Positions 20,760-33,195 are shown, counted from the stretch's first letter. The stretch: 64,000 nt of DNA from Eledone cirrhosa (GCA_964016885.1 OZ024742.1:355303382-355367381); one strand, 5' to 3'. Numbers and translations are program-made. The notes: generated from the sequence alone by a model not told the origin.

Positions 20760-21420
20760 GATCAAAAGATTGGAAGAGAGAGAAAATGAACACACACGCG
20801 CATTTGATAAGACAACGATAGATGTTATATACAACACCTATTTAATGTCTTTACAATTTAGCAGATGTACTAACAAGTGAAACGATAGGAGAGGTTTAAT
20901 TGTTTATTCTAAACAATGAGTGCCCACGTGATGGCCGCCCCACGGCCGGAGCGGATTTATTAGCGTACTTATGTGCAGCAAATATGTCAACGAAATGAAT
21001 ACTTGGAAAATATAGAAACATTTAAGGACTTTAGTTGTGTAACTATTTTGTATTAACAGCTAAGGGAATGTAACGTGTCTAAATCCCCTAATCGGCTTAT
21101 TACATTCTGGAACACCTTTTCTGTTGCAGTTAGCACGTATTTGATTTGTACTTTCTAAAAGGGTTATTTTCCACATATTCTCAGTTGTACAAATATTAAC
21201 ATCATTTTATTTGTAACACCCATTATTACCACAGCATTGTGTATCAGTTGCGAAAATACAGAGAAATGAAAGCAATTCTAGAGAAATTTTACCAGTATCT
21301 ATATTAGCAGTTGCTAATAGGAGAGCACGGCGAAGTTTTCTAAGACAGATTGAACTACTGTGATTGGACCGTCGAGAGTGGCATGGCAATTAGTAGCGGC
21401 GTAGGTTACGGGAACTTGAC
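20760..21420. other. No recognisable feature
   Basis: Unique-looking AT-rich sequence. No conserved frame, SINE block or palindrome was recognised. Confidence 0.5.
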
Positions 21421-21421
21421 G

Positions 21422-21422
<1 letters not shown>

Positions 21423-21460
<38 letters not shown>
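21423..21460. repeat. (TA)n microsatellite
   Basis: Pure TA run that abuts the left end of palindrome beta at 21461. Confidence 0.95.
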
Positions 21461-21461
<1 letters not shown>

Positions 21462-21502
21462 GATATTAAATAAATGGAAACTATATTTATAAAACCATAT
21501 TT

Positions 21503-21566
21503 ATTTCATTATATATATTTCAGGGATATCATATTAACAATATGTTATGCCTTCTTCAGACAAAAT
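21503..21566 (-). ncRNA. Candidate hammerhead ribozyme, left arm of palindrome beta
   Basis: This is the reverse complement counterpart of the plus-strand motif at 21591-21654 and has the same CTGAAGA and GAAA core, stem II with a 3-base loop, minimal stem III and stem I. RNA from the minus strand would carry it. Activity is inferred only from structure. Confidence 0.6.
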
Positions 21567-21590
21567 ACAATATAAAACTGTCTATATTGT

Positions 21591-21654
21591 ATTTTGTCTG
21601 AAGAAGGCATAACATATTGTTAATATGATATCCCTGAAATATATATAATGAAAT
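21591..21654 (+). ncRNA. Candidate hammerhead ribozyme, right arm of palindrome beta
   Basis: The core CTGAAGA is at 21598-21604 (CUGANGA allows any base at position 7) and GAAA at 21636-21639. Stem II pairs 21605-21618 with 21622-21635, 14 positions with two mismatches and loop GTT. Stem III is minimal: A21639-U21646 and U21640-A21645 with loop ATAT, as described for Penelope-like element ribozymes. Position 17 is A21647. Stem I pairs ATTTTGT (21591-21597) with ATGAAAT (21648-21654), including two G-U pairs. The cleavage site would lie between 21647 and 21648. Confidence 0.65.
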
Positions 21655-21726
21655 AAATATGGTTTTATAAATATAGTTTCCATTTATTTAATATCGTAAA
21701 TATACTCCAAATTTAAATATAACTTT

Positions 21727-21728
<2 letters not shown>

Positions 21729-21761
<33 letters not shown>

Positions 21762-21824
21762 AGCGTGAAGCTAATAAACCTTTATTTGTCTACCTGTCTG
21801 TTTTTGTTCACGTCCAACTTTTCG

Positions 21825-21888
<64 letters not shown>
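21729..21888. repeat. Two (TA)n arrays around a short spacer
   Basis: TA runs at 21729-21760 and 21826-21888 flank a 65-base spacer without recognisable content. The second run abuts the next palindrome at 21889. Confidence 0.92.
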
Positions 21889-21891
<3 letters not shown>

Positions 21892-22646
21892 ACGTAAAGT
21901 AAGAACATTTCTTAAAAAAAAAAAAAATCTATTTTTTTTAATTTACTTACTTACTTAAATTTTCACTCCAACTAATTAGTTTCTGCAATGGGATAAAGAC
22001 AGTTACGTAATGATCCGTTGAGAATTTCATTGCGTCATCAGCCGAGTCTCCAGGCGATGCGCGGACACTGGGGACTCATATAAAAATAATAATAATTCGG
22101 CAACTGGAACAGCTATCGAGGACTGGATTCCAGCCACTGAAAATTCTCACTGCCACTGATCATATGGCCGATTCTAAAGAATCAATCACGTGACACAGAG
22201 GCTAGTCAGTAGGAATGGGATGGTAAGATGACAGACGCCTACTAACAACCCCAACAACTTCTAAATTGTTGTGGGGGGTGTTAGTAGGCGTCTGTCATCT
22301 TACCATCCCTTTCCTACTGACTAGCCTCTGTGTCACGTGATTGATTCTTTAGAATCGGCCATATGATCAGTGGCAGTGAGAATTTTCAGTGGCTGGAATC
22401 CAGTCCTCGATAGCTGTTCCAGTTGCCGAATTATTATTATTTTTATATGAGTCCCCAGTGTCCGCGCATCGCCTGGAGACTCGGCTGAGAATGACCTCCC
22501 TGATGACGCAATGAAATTCTCAACAGTTCATTACGTAACTGTCTTTATCCCATTGCAGAAACTAATTAGTTGGAGTGAAAATTTAAGTAAGTTAATTTAA
22601 AAAAAAAAAATTTTTCTTTTTAGGAAATTTTCTTATTTTACGTCTT
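21889..22646. repeat. 758-base palindrome, family delta (terminal-inverted-repeat element)
   Basis: The left end AAGACGTAAAGTAAGAA and the right end TTCTTATTTTACGTCTT are inverted, and the whole left half (21889-22265) is repeated in reverse complement in the right half (22270-22646), with a centre at CAACTTCTAAATTGTTG. The flanking TA on both sides fits a TA target duplication. A shorter copy with the same ends is at 23299-23756. No transposase frame is present, so a MITE or fold-back element is the best description. Confidence 0.9.
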
Positions 22647-23151
22647 ATATATTATTGTTCTGCATTCTCCTGCATTGAACCACCTAGGTAGTATGACATG
22701 ACCTGTGTATTTGCTGGCATTAGCGTACATCTGTGCGCTTATGTTAGTAGATATATTAAAATATCTATATATATATATATATATATTTATACTCGGTTAC
22801 TCACTTGCATGTTCCATTGTCCTATGTTCCCCCACTATCTGGTATGTTTAGCTTTTTTTCTCTTTCTTCCTCTCTCCTCATTACCTTTCCCCCTTTTTTC
22901 CTTCCTCCTTTCTTCTTCTATTTCCTTCCTTTTTATTTATTTCCCTCCTGGCCTTTTGATTGAGAAAAGGCCTTTGGCGCACCGATGATGGCTTATAGTT
23001 GTCATGTAATAACCGCCGAAACATCTTGATCTCGATTTTACAGCTGACGAAGGATTTATTTTCTTCTTTTATCTTCTTCTCTTCCTTCGTCCATACTACC
23101 ATCTTAAACTTTGTTTACAGTAACCACACAGCTTCTTTCATTTCTTATAAT

Positions 23152-23183
<32 letters not shown>

Positions 23184-23297
23184 ATTTAGTATATCTACTA
23201 ACATATGCGTACAGATGTACGCTAATGCCAGCAAATACACAGGTTATGTCATAGTACCTAGGTGGTTCATTGCAGGAGGATGCAGAACAATAATATA
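22647..23297. repeat. Inverted repeat arms (22647-22757 / 23188-23296) around a loop
   Basis: CACCTAGGTAGTATGACATG in the left arm pairs with CATAGTACCTAGGTGG in the right arm, and CTGGCATTAGCGTACATCTG pairs with CAGATGTACGCTAATGCCAG. Arms are about 110 bases. The loop holds (TA)n runs, a polypyrimidine stretch and a short inverted pair CTGACGAAGGA / TCCTTCGTC (23044-23091). With the delta copies outside, the nested inverted repeat is about 1.4 kb. Confidence 0.88.
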
Positions 23298-23298
23298 A

Positions 23299-23752
23299 AA
23301 GACGTAAAATAAGAAAATTTTAAAAAATCTTTAAAAAATTAACTTACTTACTAAAATGTTCACTCCAACTAATTAGTTTCTGCAATGGGATAAAGACAGT
23401 TACGTAATAAACTGTCGAGAATTCATTGCGTCATCAGGGAGTCTATTCTCAGCTAAGTCTCCAGGCAATGCGTGGACACTGGGGACTCATATAAAAATAA
23501 TAATAATTCGGTAGATGGAACAGCTAGCGGGGATTGGATTCCATGTACTGAAAAGCTCGCTGTCGCTGGTCAAATGGCAGATTCTAAAGAATCAATCACG
23601 TGACACTGAGGCTAGGCAGTAGGAGTGGGATGGTAAGATGACAGAAGCCTACTAGCACACCAATAAATTAGTAGTGGTTTTGGCAGGTTTGCTCAACAAA
23701 TAAGTAATTTGGAGATAAATATATAAATTTTTTAAAATGTTCTTATTTTACG

Positions 23753-23756
<4 letters not shown>
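23299..23756. repeat. TIR element, family delta, second copy
   Basis: Starts with AAGACGTAAAATAAGAA and ends with TTCTTATTTTACGTCTT, flanked by TA. The first ~370 bases match the left half of the 21889 palindrome; the remainder is a short different right end. It lacks any frame for a transposase. Confidence 0.88.
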
Positions 23757-23795
<39 letters not shown>

Positions 23796-25205
23796 TAAAT
23801 CCACCAATCAATGGTAGGGTCCAAGCCGTATAAAGAAATCAATGTAATCCGTATGTAGAAGATGTCGTGAAGCAAAGTTTAAAATACAAAATTTCAACGA
23901 TATATAATTCATTGGAAGCAGAGTCAAAATAATACAAACAGTGCAAACAATGAAATTAAACAACATACGGGTAATTCATAGTAAAACTCATTATTTTACG
24001 ATCGTTTCTGGAAGATACTTCTCCGTATGTTCATTCCATTAGTGATCTATTTATAAATCTATGATAAATTATCAAAATAAGAAAATATACATACGTCTTC
24101 CCTAGCTGCCGTCTTCAGAAATAATGAGTTTTGTTTATTGAAGAATATAACAACATGTATGAACAAGAAACATTTTAGGAACAAGGTTGAGCTTGACCAA
24201 TAGTAAAAATAGGAAGTGGCACTATAGATCATTAAGCTCGGAGTAGTAGATGAATAAATTAGCAGTCAGGGGATGAGGTATCGAATGACCTTTAAGAAAA
24301 AAAAGAAAGTTGCGAGTGTAAAGGAATTTAGACAGTGTGTCAAGAAAGATTAAAGTCGGAGGAAAAGGGTGCAGATATCAGTGTGTTATATCTAGTAGAA
24401 TAGTATAGAACAATCCTAAATATTTGTTATCCCTTTGTTCAAGAGGAATAATTTGTTCTAAAAATAGAACAATTAGAGGAATATAGATGGAACCAAAGAA
24501 AAGTAAATTTTAGATAAAATAATATATAGGTAATAAAAAATAAAATTTGTGTAAGTATTGTATCGTGTTAGAGTGGTCAGAATGGATATTTACTTGTATA
24601 CCATTTTATTTTCGAATAAGAAATTTCAATAATAATCTGGTTTTCTTAATAGGTTTAAATGCATGTCTGTTAAAGTTTGGTTAGGGTGTTGAATATAATG
24701 TAACATATAGTGCTCATTAATAATTAATTATTTAAAACAGGTATAGGAATGGGATATAGGATTAATTCTAATAGCAAAACATATATACGCACATATATTT
24801 TTTTTTTCTTTTATATTTTTTTCTTTATTTATTTAGTTGTATTTATAATACTTGAATGTCTTTCTAATTCTATGGTTACATGCGATAATTAATTCCTGTC
24901 TTTTATTTAATAGAATGTATTTCGTTTTAGTAATTTCAAAAATGTCTTGGGAACATAGTCCACACTCCTTTCTATTGCCCTGATAAGAAATGGTTCTTTT
25001 GAGAATCTTCCAAGCTAGGTTAAAATTAATTTTCTTCTTATATATTAAATATTAAATCTTCTTATTAATATCTACATTGTTTCTTTCCAGAGACTATGCT
25101 GAAAAATAAATCTCATGTTGTCATTCCTTGAGAGTATCTTTGTCAGCCTATGAAACAGTTATGCTGGAGCTGTGAAATCGTGCAGGCATAATTTCAACTC
25201 TTCTT
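23757..25205. other. No gene seen; short (TA)n at 23757-23788
   Basis: AT-rich DNA. The stretch near 24050-24125 contains CGTCTTCCCTAGCTGCCGTC, reminiscent of repeat ends, but I cannot assign it. No conserved frame. Confidence 0.5.
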
Positions 25206-25211
25206 ATTAAT

Positions 25212-25397
25212 AATTGTTTCTATGTTTGGCACAAGGCCAGGAACCATCCCATTACATTAATAGTACTTTATTTTATCGGCCCCTAAGGATGAAAGGCAAA
25301 GTTAACCTCGAGGGGATTTGAACTCAAGCCATAAAGGGCCGTAACTCTTTGCTGCAAACATGGCGTCCGACCCTCTACCGATACTGCCAATCCATTA
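25212..25397 (-). repeat. tRNA-derived SINE
   Basis: Minus-strand copy with GGATTGGCAGTATCGGTAGA head, box B-like region, GGGGCCGATAAAATAAAGTA body and a GTGCCAAACATAGAAACAAT tail. ATTAATAAT is found on both sides and may be the target duplication. Confidence 0.85.
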
Positions 25398-26665
<1,268 letters not shown>

Positions 26666-28230
26666 ATGCCCATATATCATGATTTATAGGTATTGGTTGA
26701 ACTTCTGTATTGTAAATAACATTTTTGCACAAAAAAGTTTTCGTCATCGTCGTTTAGACAATCGAAATCGATAAAGACTCTGACATGTTTTTCCATTTTT
26801 ATTATGTTTTATGGTATTGTGTTGGTTGTTTACCAAATGTCTGCCTGGTCCAACTGAGTGTACTTATTCTATACAGACTGAGTGAAGATTCATGAAGCAA
26901 ACCTGAAAATATAGACATTGTACTGAATCAGTAGACAATCTGGTTTAAATGTGAATTGTATCCTTGTAGTGATGAATGGAAGGTGTGAACAGAACATGCC
27001 TTATGTGGGTTTCCGTAAATACAGAAGGACACCACACCATTAATGAATATAAATGGAATTTCTTATTCAGTTTGTTAACAAACACAGGAAACTTGCAACT
27101 TACTCTTATCCTCCCAACCAAAATCTGAATAGCTTTTATAAGTTTAAACAATCAAATATATTGATAGAATGAAAAAAGTAAGCTGTTGTCGGAATGAGAT
27201 TATGCGAAAAAAGGTTTCAATCAGTATTTAGACCCGTTAGTAAATTTGATTTACTTTTAGAATTTGTTGGTGGTTATCACTATACCACGTGAGTTACGTT
27301 ACATGATTAATCGCATGTATATTACATTATATATAAACATATAACTTAGAAGTGTATATATGGTCGATTGAGCATATACAGCCTTCTTCATTGGATCAAT
27401 CACTGCAATGACAAATACACATGTTGTCCTTGGCGTGGTGGTGGTTGTGGGCCACGAACTATCTCTGCAATCAAGGAAAATTGAAAAGTTTCCATCTGAG
27501 TAGTCAGATATATTTTCAACGGGGGAACAAATGAAATCGCTTTAAATATTTCCCCACGCTAACACCGTATATCGGGAAATCGTTGTACGAGTGTGTCAGC
27601 AAGATATAGAAATACTCCCAGAAATAAACCTATCGCAAATCAATACAGAGGGTGAGTGATTTTGAGATAGGCACGTTTACCCGAATGAAAAATAAGTCCT
27701 TTCAATAACTAGATTGTTATATATCAGTATCCTTCTCAGCACAGTAATTTCATTCCTATTTCTAGATCCAGATGGAGTCACGACAGCCGTCGTAATATAA
27801 AATGTTTTTGTGTCGATTTAAATGTGGCGGAGCCTATTTCCTGCTCAGAATTGATTTCATCTGCAGAGGGCAAGTGAACAGAAGAATGGAGTTATAAAGA
27901 ATGGATAGGACACTGTACTAGGTTTGTACATCATTTATCGATCAGAAAAAAGGCAAACATTGTCCTCGACGTGATTCCTAGTTAGAGGACAGGTATCGCC
28001 AAACGAATACCACAAAACATTTCATCTGACACAAATAATTCGGAGACACAAAGCAGACTTTTTTTAGAAACAGCCAGCGAAATGGAAAATTGTGGTAACA
28101 TGTTCTTACGCCGTATTTGATTAAATAGAATTAGTCTGTTAGTTCGGATTTAAAAGAAACCACTGCTTTTGTCTTCCTATTTATATACATATATATACCT
28201 GCTTTGGTTATATAGATTCGAATTGAATGA
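26666..28230. other. No recognisable gene
   Basis: AT-rich sequence. Short frames such as 26945-27151 (minus) show no known motif. No SINE block or palindrome was recognised. Confidence 0.5.
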
Positions 28231-28236
28231 AAGAAG

Positions 28237-28315
28237 CATGGGTGGCCTGTTGGTGTAATCATAACGTATGGGTCCGGCAGACCAAAGTTGTGGGTTCGTG
28301 TCCCATGTCCGACAA
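28237..28315 (+). repeat. tRNA-like segment, probable SINE head or tRNA pseudogene
   Basis: GGCCTGTTGGTGTAATCA resembles a D-arm/box A, GGTCCGGCAGACC an anticodon arm, and GTGGGTTCGTGTCCCAT a good T arm with box B. The acceptor halves GCATGGG and GTCCGAC do not pair, so a functional tRNA is unlikely. No typical SINE body follows that I recognise. Confidence 0.45.
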
Positions 28316-28447
28316 TACTCCTCCTCTTATTTTTAAATCCCAAATAACGTACTAATTTTATTTAGTCAAATACGATGTAAGCCCATGTTACTACCTAATT
28401 CCATATATATATATATATAGATATACACACACACACATATATATATA

Positions 28448-28960
28448 CTAGCCGAATTACCTGCGCTTTGCTGCGTTTCACTAATATTTATTGTAAGAAT
28501 ATGATGATTGATTTTAAATCAGTGATATAATTTATGGAGAAAAACTCTGCATTTCAATATCACATAATAAATACATGAAAAATATATTTCATAATTTGTC
28601 CTAATGAAGAACTTCAGGGTAAACAACATTTCTTGATTGGCTAAAATGTAGAGATTTTTTGAAGTTCCAGTCCCTGAAACAGCCACATAAAATATGCCAT
28701 GACTGAAACATGCGTTTGACAGATCTATACCAATAGATTTGAAAGTTGGACCTTGACTCTTATTGTTGCTCATGGCAAAGCATGTCCTCACTGGGAACTG
28801 CAGCCTCTTAAATGTAAAAGGCAATTCGCTATTCGTATAAATGGAATCCTTGGAATGAAAAGAGCCTGACCTTTGTAAGCCCCGAATATAATGGTTGCTT
28901 CAATCAAGTTCTCATGCAATCTTGTTACAACACATCGTGTTCGATTTATTGGTCAAACTT
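28448..28960 (-). mobile_element. Helitron 3' end with helicase C-terminus
   Basis: On the minus strand the element ends GGTAATTCGGCTAG followed by T (28448), the CTAG|T terminus of Helitrons, preceded by a GC-rich CGCAGCAAAGCGCAG segment able to form the short terminal hairpin. Upstream is the C-terminal part of the PIF1-like helicase. The insertion is in an AT-rich TA run, as Helitrons prefer. The rest of the Rep/helicase is absent, so this is a 5'-truncated or decayed autonomous element. Confidence 0.82.
28620..28945 (-). pseudogene. Helitron Rep/helicase (PIF1-like) C-terminal fragment
   Basis: Minus-strand translation gives CVVTRLHENLIEATIIFGAY and GQALFIPRIPF in one frame, then, after a frameshift, FKRLQFPVRTCFAMSNNKSQ, GPTFKSIGIDL and FSHGIFYVAVSG. 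These correspond to the C-terminal superfamily-1 helicase motifs (usual form NKSQGQTF and the HGQLYVAxSR box); the final Arg finger appears as Gly here. In a live element the protein unwinds DNA during rolling-circle transposition. Frameshift and motif loss make this copy inactive. Confidence 0.85.
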
Positions 28961-29713
28961 TACACTATAGGGGGGTTTAACCCCCATTAGGTGTCTTAAT
29001 ATTATTGAATGTTGTTGAAATATTGTGAATAGGCATCATATCTTTTCATTTACTTTATATATATAGATACATATATACATAGAGAGAGAGGGAGGGAGAA
29101 AGCGAGAGAGACAGAGATAATGATTTTACTACCAGAATGTGGTTTCTATCTTACAATATAGAAGTAGTGATCAACATATTTTTCGTTCATGGATTAACGC
29201 GAATGTCATCCAGAGATGTTAAATAATATTCAATAATTTCAGCGTTTCTTTTTGATTTTGAAATTAACTTTTACTATTAAGTAATTTCTAATTTTATCTC
29301 CAATTCTTTACAGCTAATTCTGCAAAGATATATAAATATATAGATAGTACTTAGATACGTACAGTAATCCCCATTAATGTTTTACAATTTCAGTGCAGAT
29401 TAAAGTAGATTTTTCAGTTGTGCTGTCACATCTTTTGATGTTATTTTTCTTGGATTAAGCACTCTATAAGAACTAATGAAGCTAACATTTTTTCCAATCA
29501 AAATCACGTTTTACTGCAACTACGTATTTCTAACGAACATTATGTTTATTCTAACATTTATTTTTCAATGAACATATTTGTAATGGCAGGAATGTTTTTC
29601 CCTTTTATACAAGTGTTAACTTCAAACATAAAAAATACGTTTTTCTTTTTTTTTTCTTATATTATAGCGTATGTGATTTAATGCACAGACACATAGACAC
29701 ATAGACAAACAGC
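28961..29713. other. No recognisable feature
   Basis: AT-rich DNA with a short GA tract at 29082-29120. No conserved frames. Confidence 0.5.
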
Positions 29714-30107
<394 letters not shown>

Positions 30108-30247
30108 CTGCCATTATAGAAGAAATAATAATGTTTGAAAGAACAGGGAAAGCGCAGGGAATTGTTTATTTTGTTTTCTTAGGGCTTATCATACTATAAA
30201 ACCAAGTATTTAAGACTGAAACTTGATTTATGTGACTTTCAATTATT

Positions 30248-30420
30248 TGTTTCTGATTTAGGCACAAGGTCAACAATATTGGGGGAGGGGAATATCGATT
30301 AAATTGATCCCAGTACATTACTGGTACTTTATTTTATCGAACTCGTAATGATGAATGGCAAAGCTAACCTGTGCAATGAATCCTGTTGTCGGAATCCCCA
30401 CCGATACTGCCATTCCACAG
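30248..30420 (-). repeat. tRNA-derived SINE, degenerate head
   Basis: Minus strand: GGAATGGCAGTATCGGTGGG head, missing part of the tRNA region, CATCATTACGAGTTCGATAA body, the variant insertion (TTTAATCGATATTCCCC) and a GTGCCTAAATCAGAAACAA tail. Same variant tail type as 4703 and 47668. Confidence 0.75.
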
Positions 30421-31590
30421 TACTGCGATATTACGAAAAGAGACACGTCACTTTAAAACGCTTTAATCTTGTTATCCACGTTCTCGTTTTCCTAATATTA
30501 GTAAAAGCTCGGGTTAATTATGTATTTTGCAAAGCAGTTATATTTTGTAAAATCTAAATCAAATTTTAAAATGCAGAAATGTGTCGTTTATGAGCCTGCT
30601 AAAATGTTTCTATGTAAAACAGTAACAAAGGAAGTTTTCTTTAAATATATATGTAGCAGCATGTTGTATTTATTTGTTTTTCTACATCTTCTTGTTTGTC
30701 TCCTTCCTTTTGATAATTATCAAGTACATTATGTTCCTTTAAAATATAAACTAAAATATCTATCATTGTTCCTTGAAAACAGCTTCTGTCAATTCCACTA
30801 TATAACATTATTGACACTGGAAAATAAAACGTAAGTTTCACACCTGAGGTGAATTGAATTCTGAACACGAAGTTTTAATTACAAATATAGATTTCTATGT
30901 ATTAATCGCTTCAAAAATATTAACGTATCGCTTGCAGTCATCCTATTAGTTCCTCCTGGATAAAAAAAAACGAAACACTAATTCCTGTTCAGCAATTATT
31001 CTGGAATAAAGCTGAAATATATCTCAATACTTAGGAAGGTATATATGTATGAATGTCGCGTCACTCTTGAGTGCTACTGATAACATGTAACCCAGTACAA
31101 CCTGTCGCATCGTCGGGTCGTCAGTGGCTAAACCGGCAACCACACCAAGTTTAATTGGTGAGGAGTGTGATTTTGGACAGCCTGCAGGACATAAACCAAA
31201 ACCTGACAAAGGGCGGAAGAACTCATAAAGACAACGGCCATCCAAAAGTGTGTAAATATGTATATACACATGTAAATATATATGTATATGTGTATATACA
31301 TGGGTGCATGTGTAATTATAAGCGCGGAGACATATAAATAGTCGGATGGACACCCGATCGCGCGGTTAAACCACTGGGAGTGAAGCACTCCTAGCCTTTG
31401 TCAGGGCATTCTTCTAGGAGAAGGCAACTCAGGAAATTGGGATAACTCCGATATAAAACCTGAGGCTCAGTTGTTACCAATGATTTTGATTGTTTGTTCT
31501 TTTCGGGTTATAGCTACTGTCGTTCAGAGAGTGGGATTGGCTCAGTTCAGAGTCTTTCCTCACTTTCCAAAATATCTTCAAGCACAGGCA
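30421..31590. other. No recognisable gene
   Basis: AT-rich DNA followed from 31020 by less AT-biased sequence. Short frames on either strand show no known motif. Confidence 0.45.
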
Positions 31591-31599
31591 TTGCACGAT

Positions 31600-31692
31600 A
31601 GAATTAATTAAGAATTATTAATAATGCTATATCGTGCAATGGCTATACTCGATAACGAGGGAGCAGCCATCATGAATGTATGTATGTATGTA
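31600..31692 (+). repeat. Dispersed repeat end shared with 6391-6452, with small palindrome
   Basis: CATTGCACGATAG (31600) and CTATATCGTGCAATG (31628) form an inverted pair. GGCTATACTCGATAACGAGG and GCAGCCATCATGAATG then match the minus strand at 6391-6452. A (TATG)n run follows. Confidence 0.65.
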
Positions 31693-31799
31693 TGTTCTGG
31701 TTTTATAATTTCACAAATGTATGCCAATAAGAGAGATTCGGTTTCTAACATAGTTACAATACTCTCTCATTGGAATTTACACATCAACTAGGTAGATAT

Positions 31800-32625
31800 G
31801 TATGCATGTATGCACATATGTAGGCATACATTGTATCCATTGGACGATGTACGTGTGTGACTTGAAACCCTCGAATGCAGTCGGACTACTCGTATAGTCT
31901 CTAATATTTCAGCATCGATTATGATGGAGTGGTCATGTAGTGAGAATGGATGTTATTGTATGTGTTGATGTGTATGTTTTGAGTTGTATATGTACATACG
32001 TATATGCGTTTATTAGATGCATCATTTTTTAAATGTTTTACATATTTTTACTGTTCCATTAATGGATTGTACTTGTAATTTCCTAACAAATTGTGTTCTT
32101 TCTGTTCCTGTGAAGCCCAGCTTCTCAATATTTATATTGAGGCAGTTACTAACATACCAAAGTGCCCCAATAATCACAGGCATAAATCTGAAGGTGTAAT
32201 AAGGGTGGAGTATCTGCAGATTTTTAATTAGTCCTGCATAAATATTCTACTTTTCGCTAATCTTTGATATTATATTCGCATCTGCTGGGCATCTAACTTC
32301 CACTACTGTGCATGCCTTCTATTCCCTGTCCCATATCATAATATCTGGTCTCTTATGCCTGCATTTTATGGGAGTGTTTTACTGGAACATTCCACCAGTA
32401 CTCTTTCATATTATGTATATGTATGTATTCCACATTGCAGTAGCTTTTAATGCGTGTATTATGTATGTATGTATGTATCTATGTATGTATATATGTAGGT
32501 ATACATGGTATCCATTGGAAAATGTACGTGTGTGACATGAAATCCTCGAATGCAGTCGGACTACTCGTATAGTCTCTAATATTTCAGCATCGATTAAGAT
32601 GGAGTGGTCATGTAGTGAGAATGGA
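31800..32625. repeat. Pair of ~155-base direct repeats around an inserted element
   Basis: 31800-31955 and 32463-32625 share GTATCCATTGGA, CGAATGCAGTCGGACTACTC and CAGCATCGATTA.GATGGAGT with few mismatches. Between them lies a minus-strand REL-ENDO retroelement fragment (31957-32460). The repeats could be an unusually long target-site duplication or a local duplication before insertion. Confidence 0.75.
31957..32460 (-). mobile_element. REL-ENDO non-LTR element 3' fragment (not the B family)
   Basis: Minus-strand coding runs to a stop at 32022 and reads YWWNVPVK, then KRPDIMIWDRE, ACTVVEVRCPADANI, MPVIIGALWYV and NGTVKICKTFKK. RPD..(W), VE(V)xCP and IIGAL are restriction-like endonuclease landmarks of R2-group and related elements, but the sequence differs from families B, C and D. 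Two stops and a frameshift show decay. The copy is 5'-truncated. Confidence 0.7.
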
Positions 32626-33195
32626 TGATAATCACATGCATAGATGGTTCAGGTATGGCGAGCTGGCTGAAGGTAAATGGCCGGGCACAAACGAAGATTA
32701 AGATGAGGGGTTTGCGTTAAAAGTACAGTTGATAAAATGAAAATATCTGAAGATAACTGGAAGAATCGTTCTCTAGATAGACTATCCCGAAGGAAGGCAG
32801 TGCATGTTGGGAGGGGAGAATTTAAAAGAAACCATGTTGAACATTTACAGCTGAAGCTGTGTACTCAAATGTGCCTTGAGTGTGGGTTTCCTGAGTATCT
32901 TGGCATACGGGTTGATTTAACCTGCAAAGAAGTTGGCCGATTATGTCTAAGTATGGCGGGCCCTGGAAGTAATTGGTGAAGCCACATACACGGGGAAACT
33001 GTCAATTGAGCATTGTATGATATTTGTGTTAGTGAGGAGTGTGAAGAAGTGTGTGTCTCAGTTGGTGGACTAAAATGGTTTATGAAAGCTCACCAAAACA
33101 CGTAGAACGAGAGGCCCTAATCGTCGCAACAACTGTCCAACTGTAAGGGAGTCCCTTACAGGACTAAACACCCACGTCTGTGCTGCTCAGGCTTA
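32560..33195 (+). pseudogene. Decayed LINE C-terminus with zinc-finger remnants
   Basis: Plus strand: RWSGHVVRMDDNHMHRW-like and RYGELAEGKW segments, then EDNWKNRSLDRL. Beyond them lie finger remnants: CKEVGRLCLSMAGPGS, CEEVCVSVGGLKWFMKAH and a third at about 33160-33195. The order matches the LINE at 15857-16715, so this is an older copy of that type, with frames broken in several places. Confidence 0.6.

Larger units (their letters stand above)
21461..21696. repeat. Near-perfect palindrome, family beta, with a hammerhead in each arm
   Basis: Left arm starts CGATATTAAATAAATGGAAA and the right arm ends with TTTCCATTTATTTAATATCG; the centre is near 21578. The two arms (about 115 bases each) differ at very few positions, so they are young or homogenised. 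Each arm encodes a hammerhead-like RNA, one per strand. A diverged copy lies at 3839-4139. Confidence 0.92.

Noticed and set aside
22485..22560. Hammerhead ribozyme in family delta (CTGATGACGCAATGAAA)
   Set aside because: Core words are present, but only six bases separate them, leaving no stem II, and no stem III/UH site follows.
28237..28315. Functional tRNA gene
   Set aside because: The T arm and box B are good, but the acceptor strands do not pair and the base before the GGC anticodon is not U.
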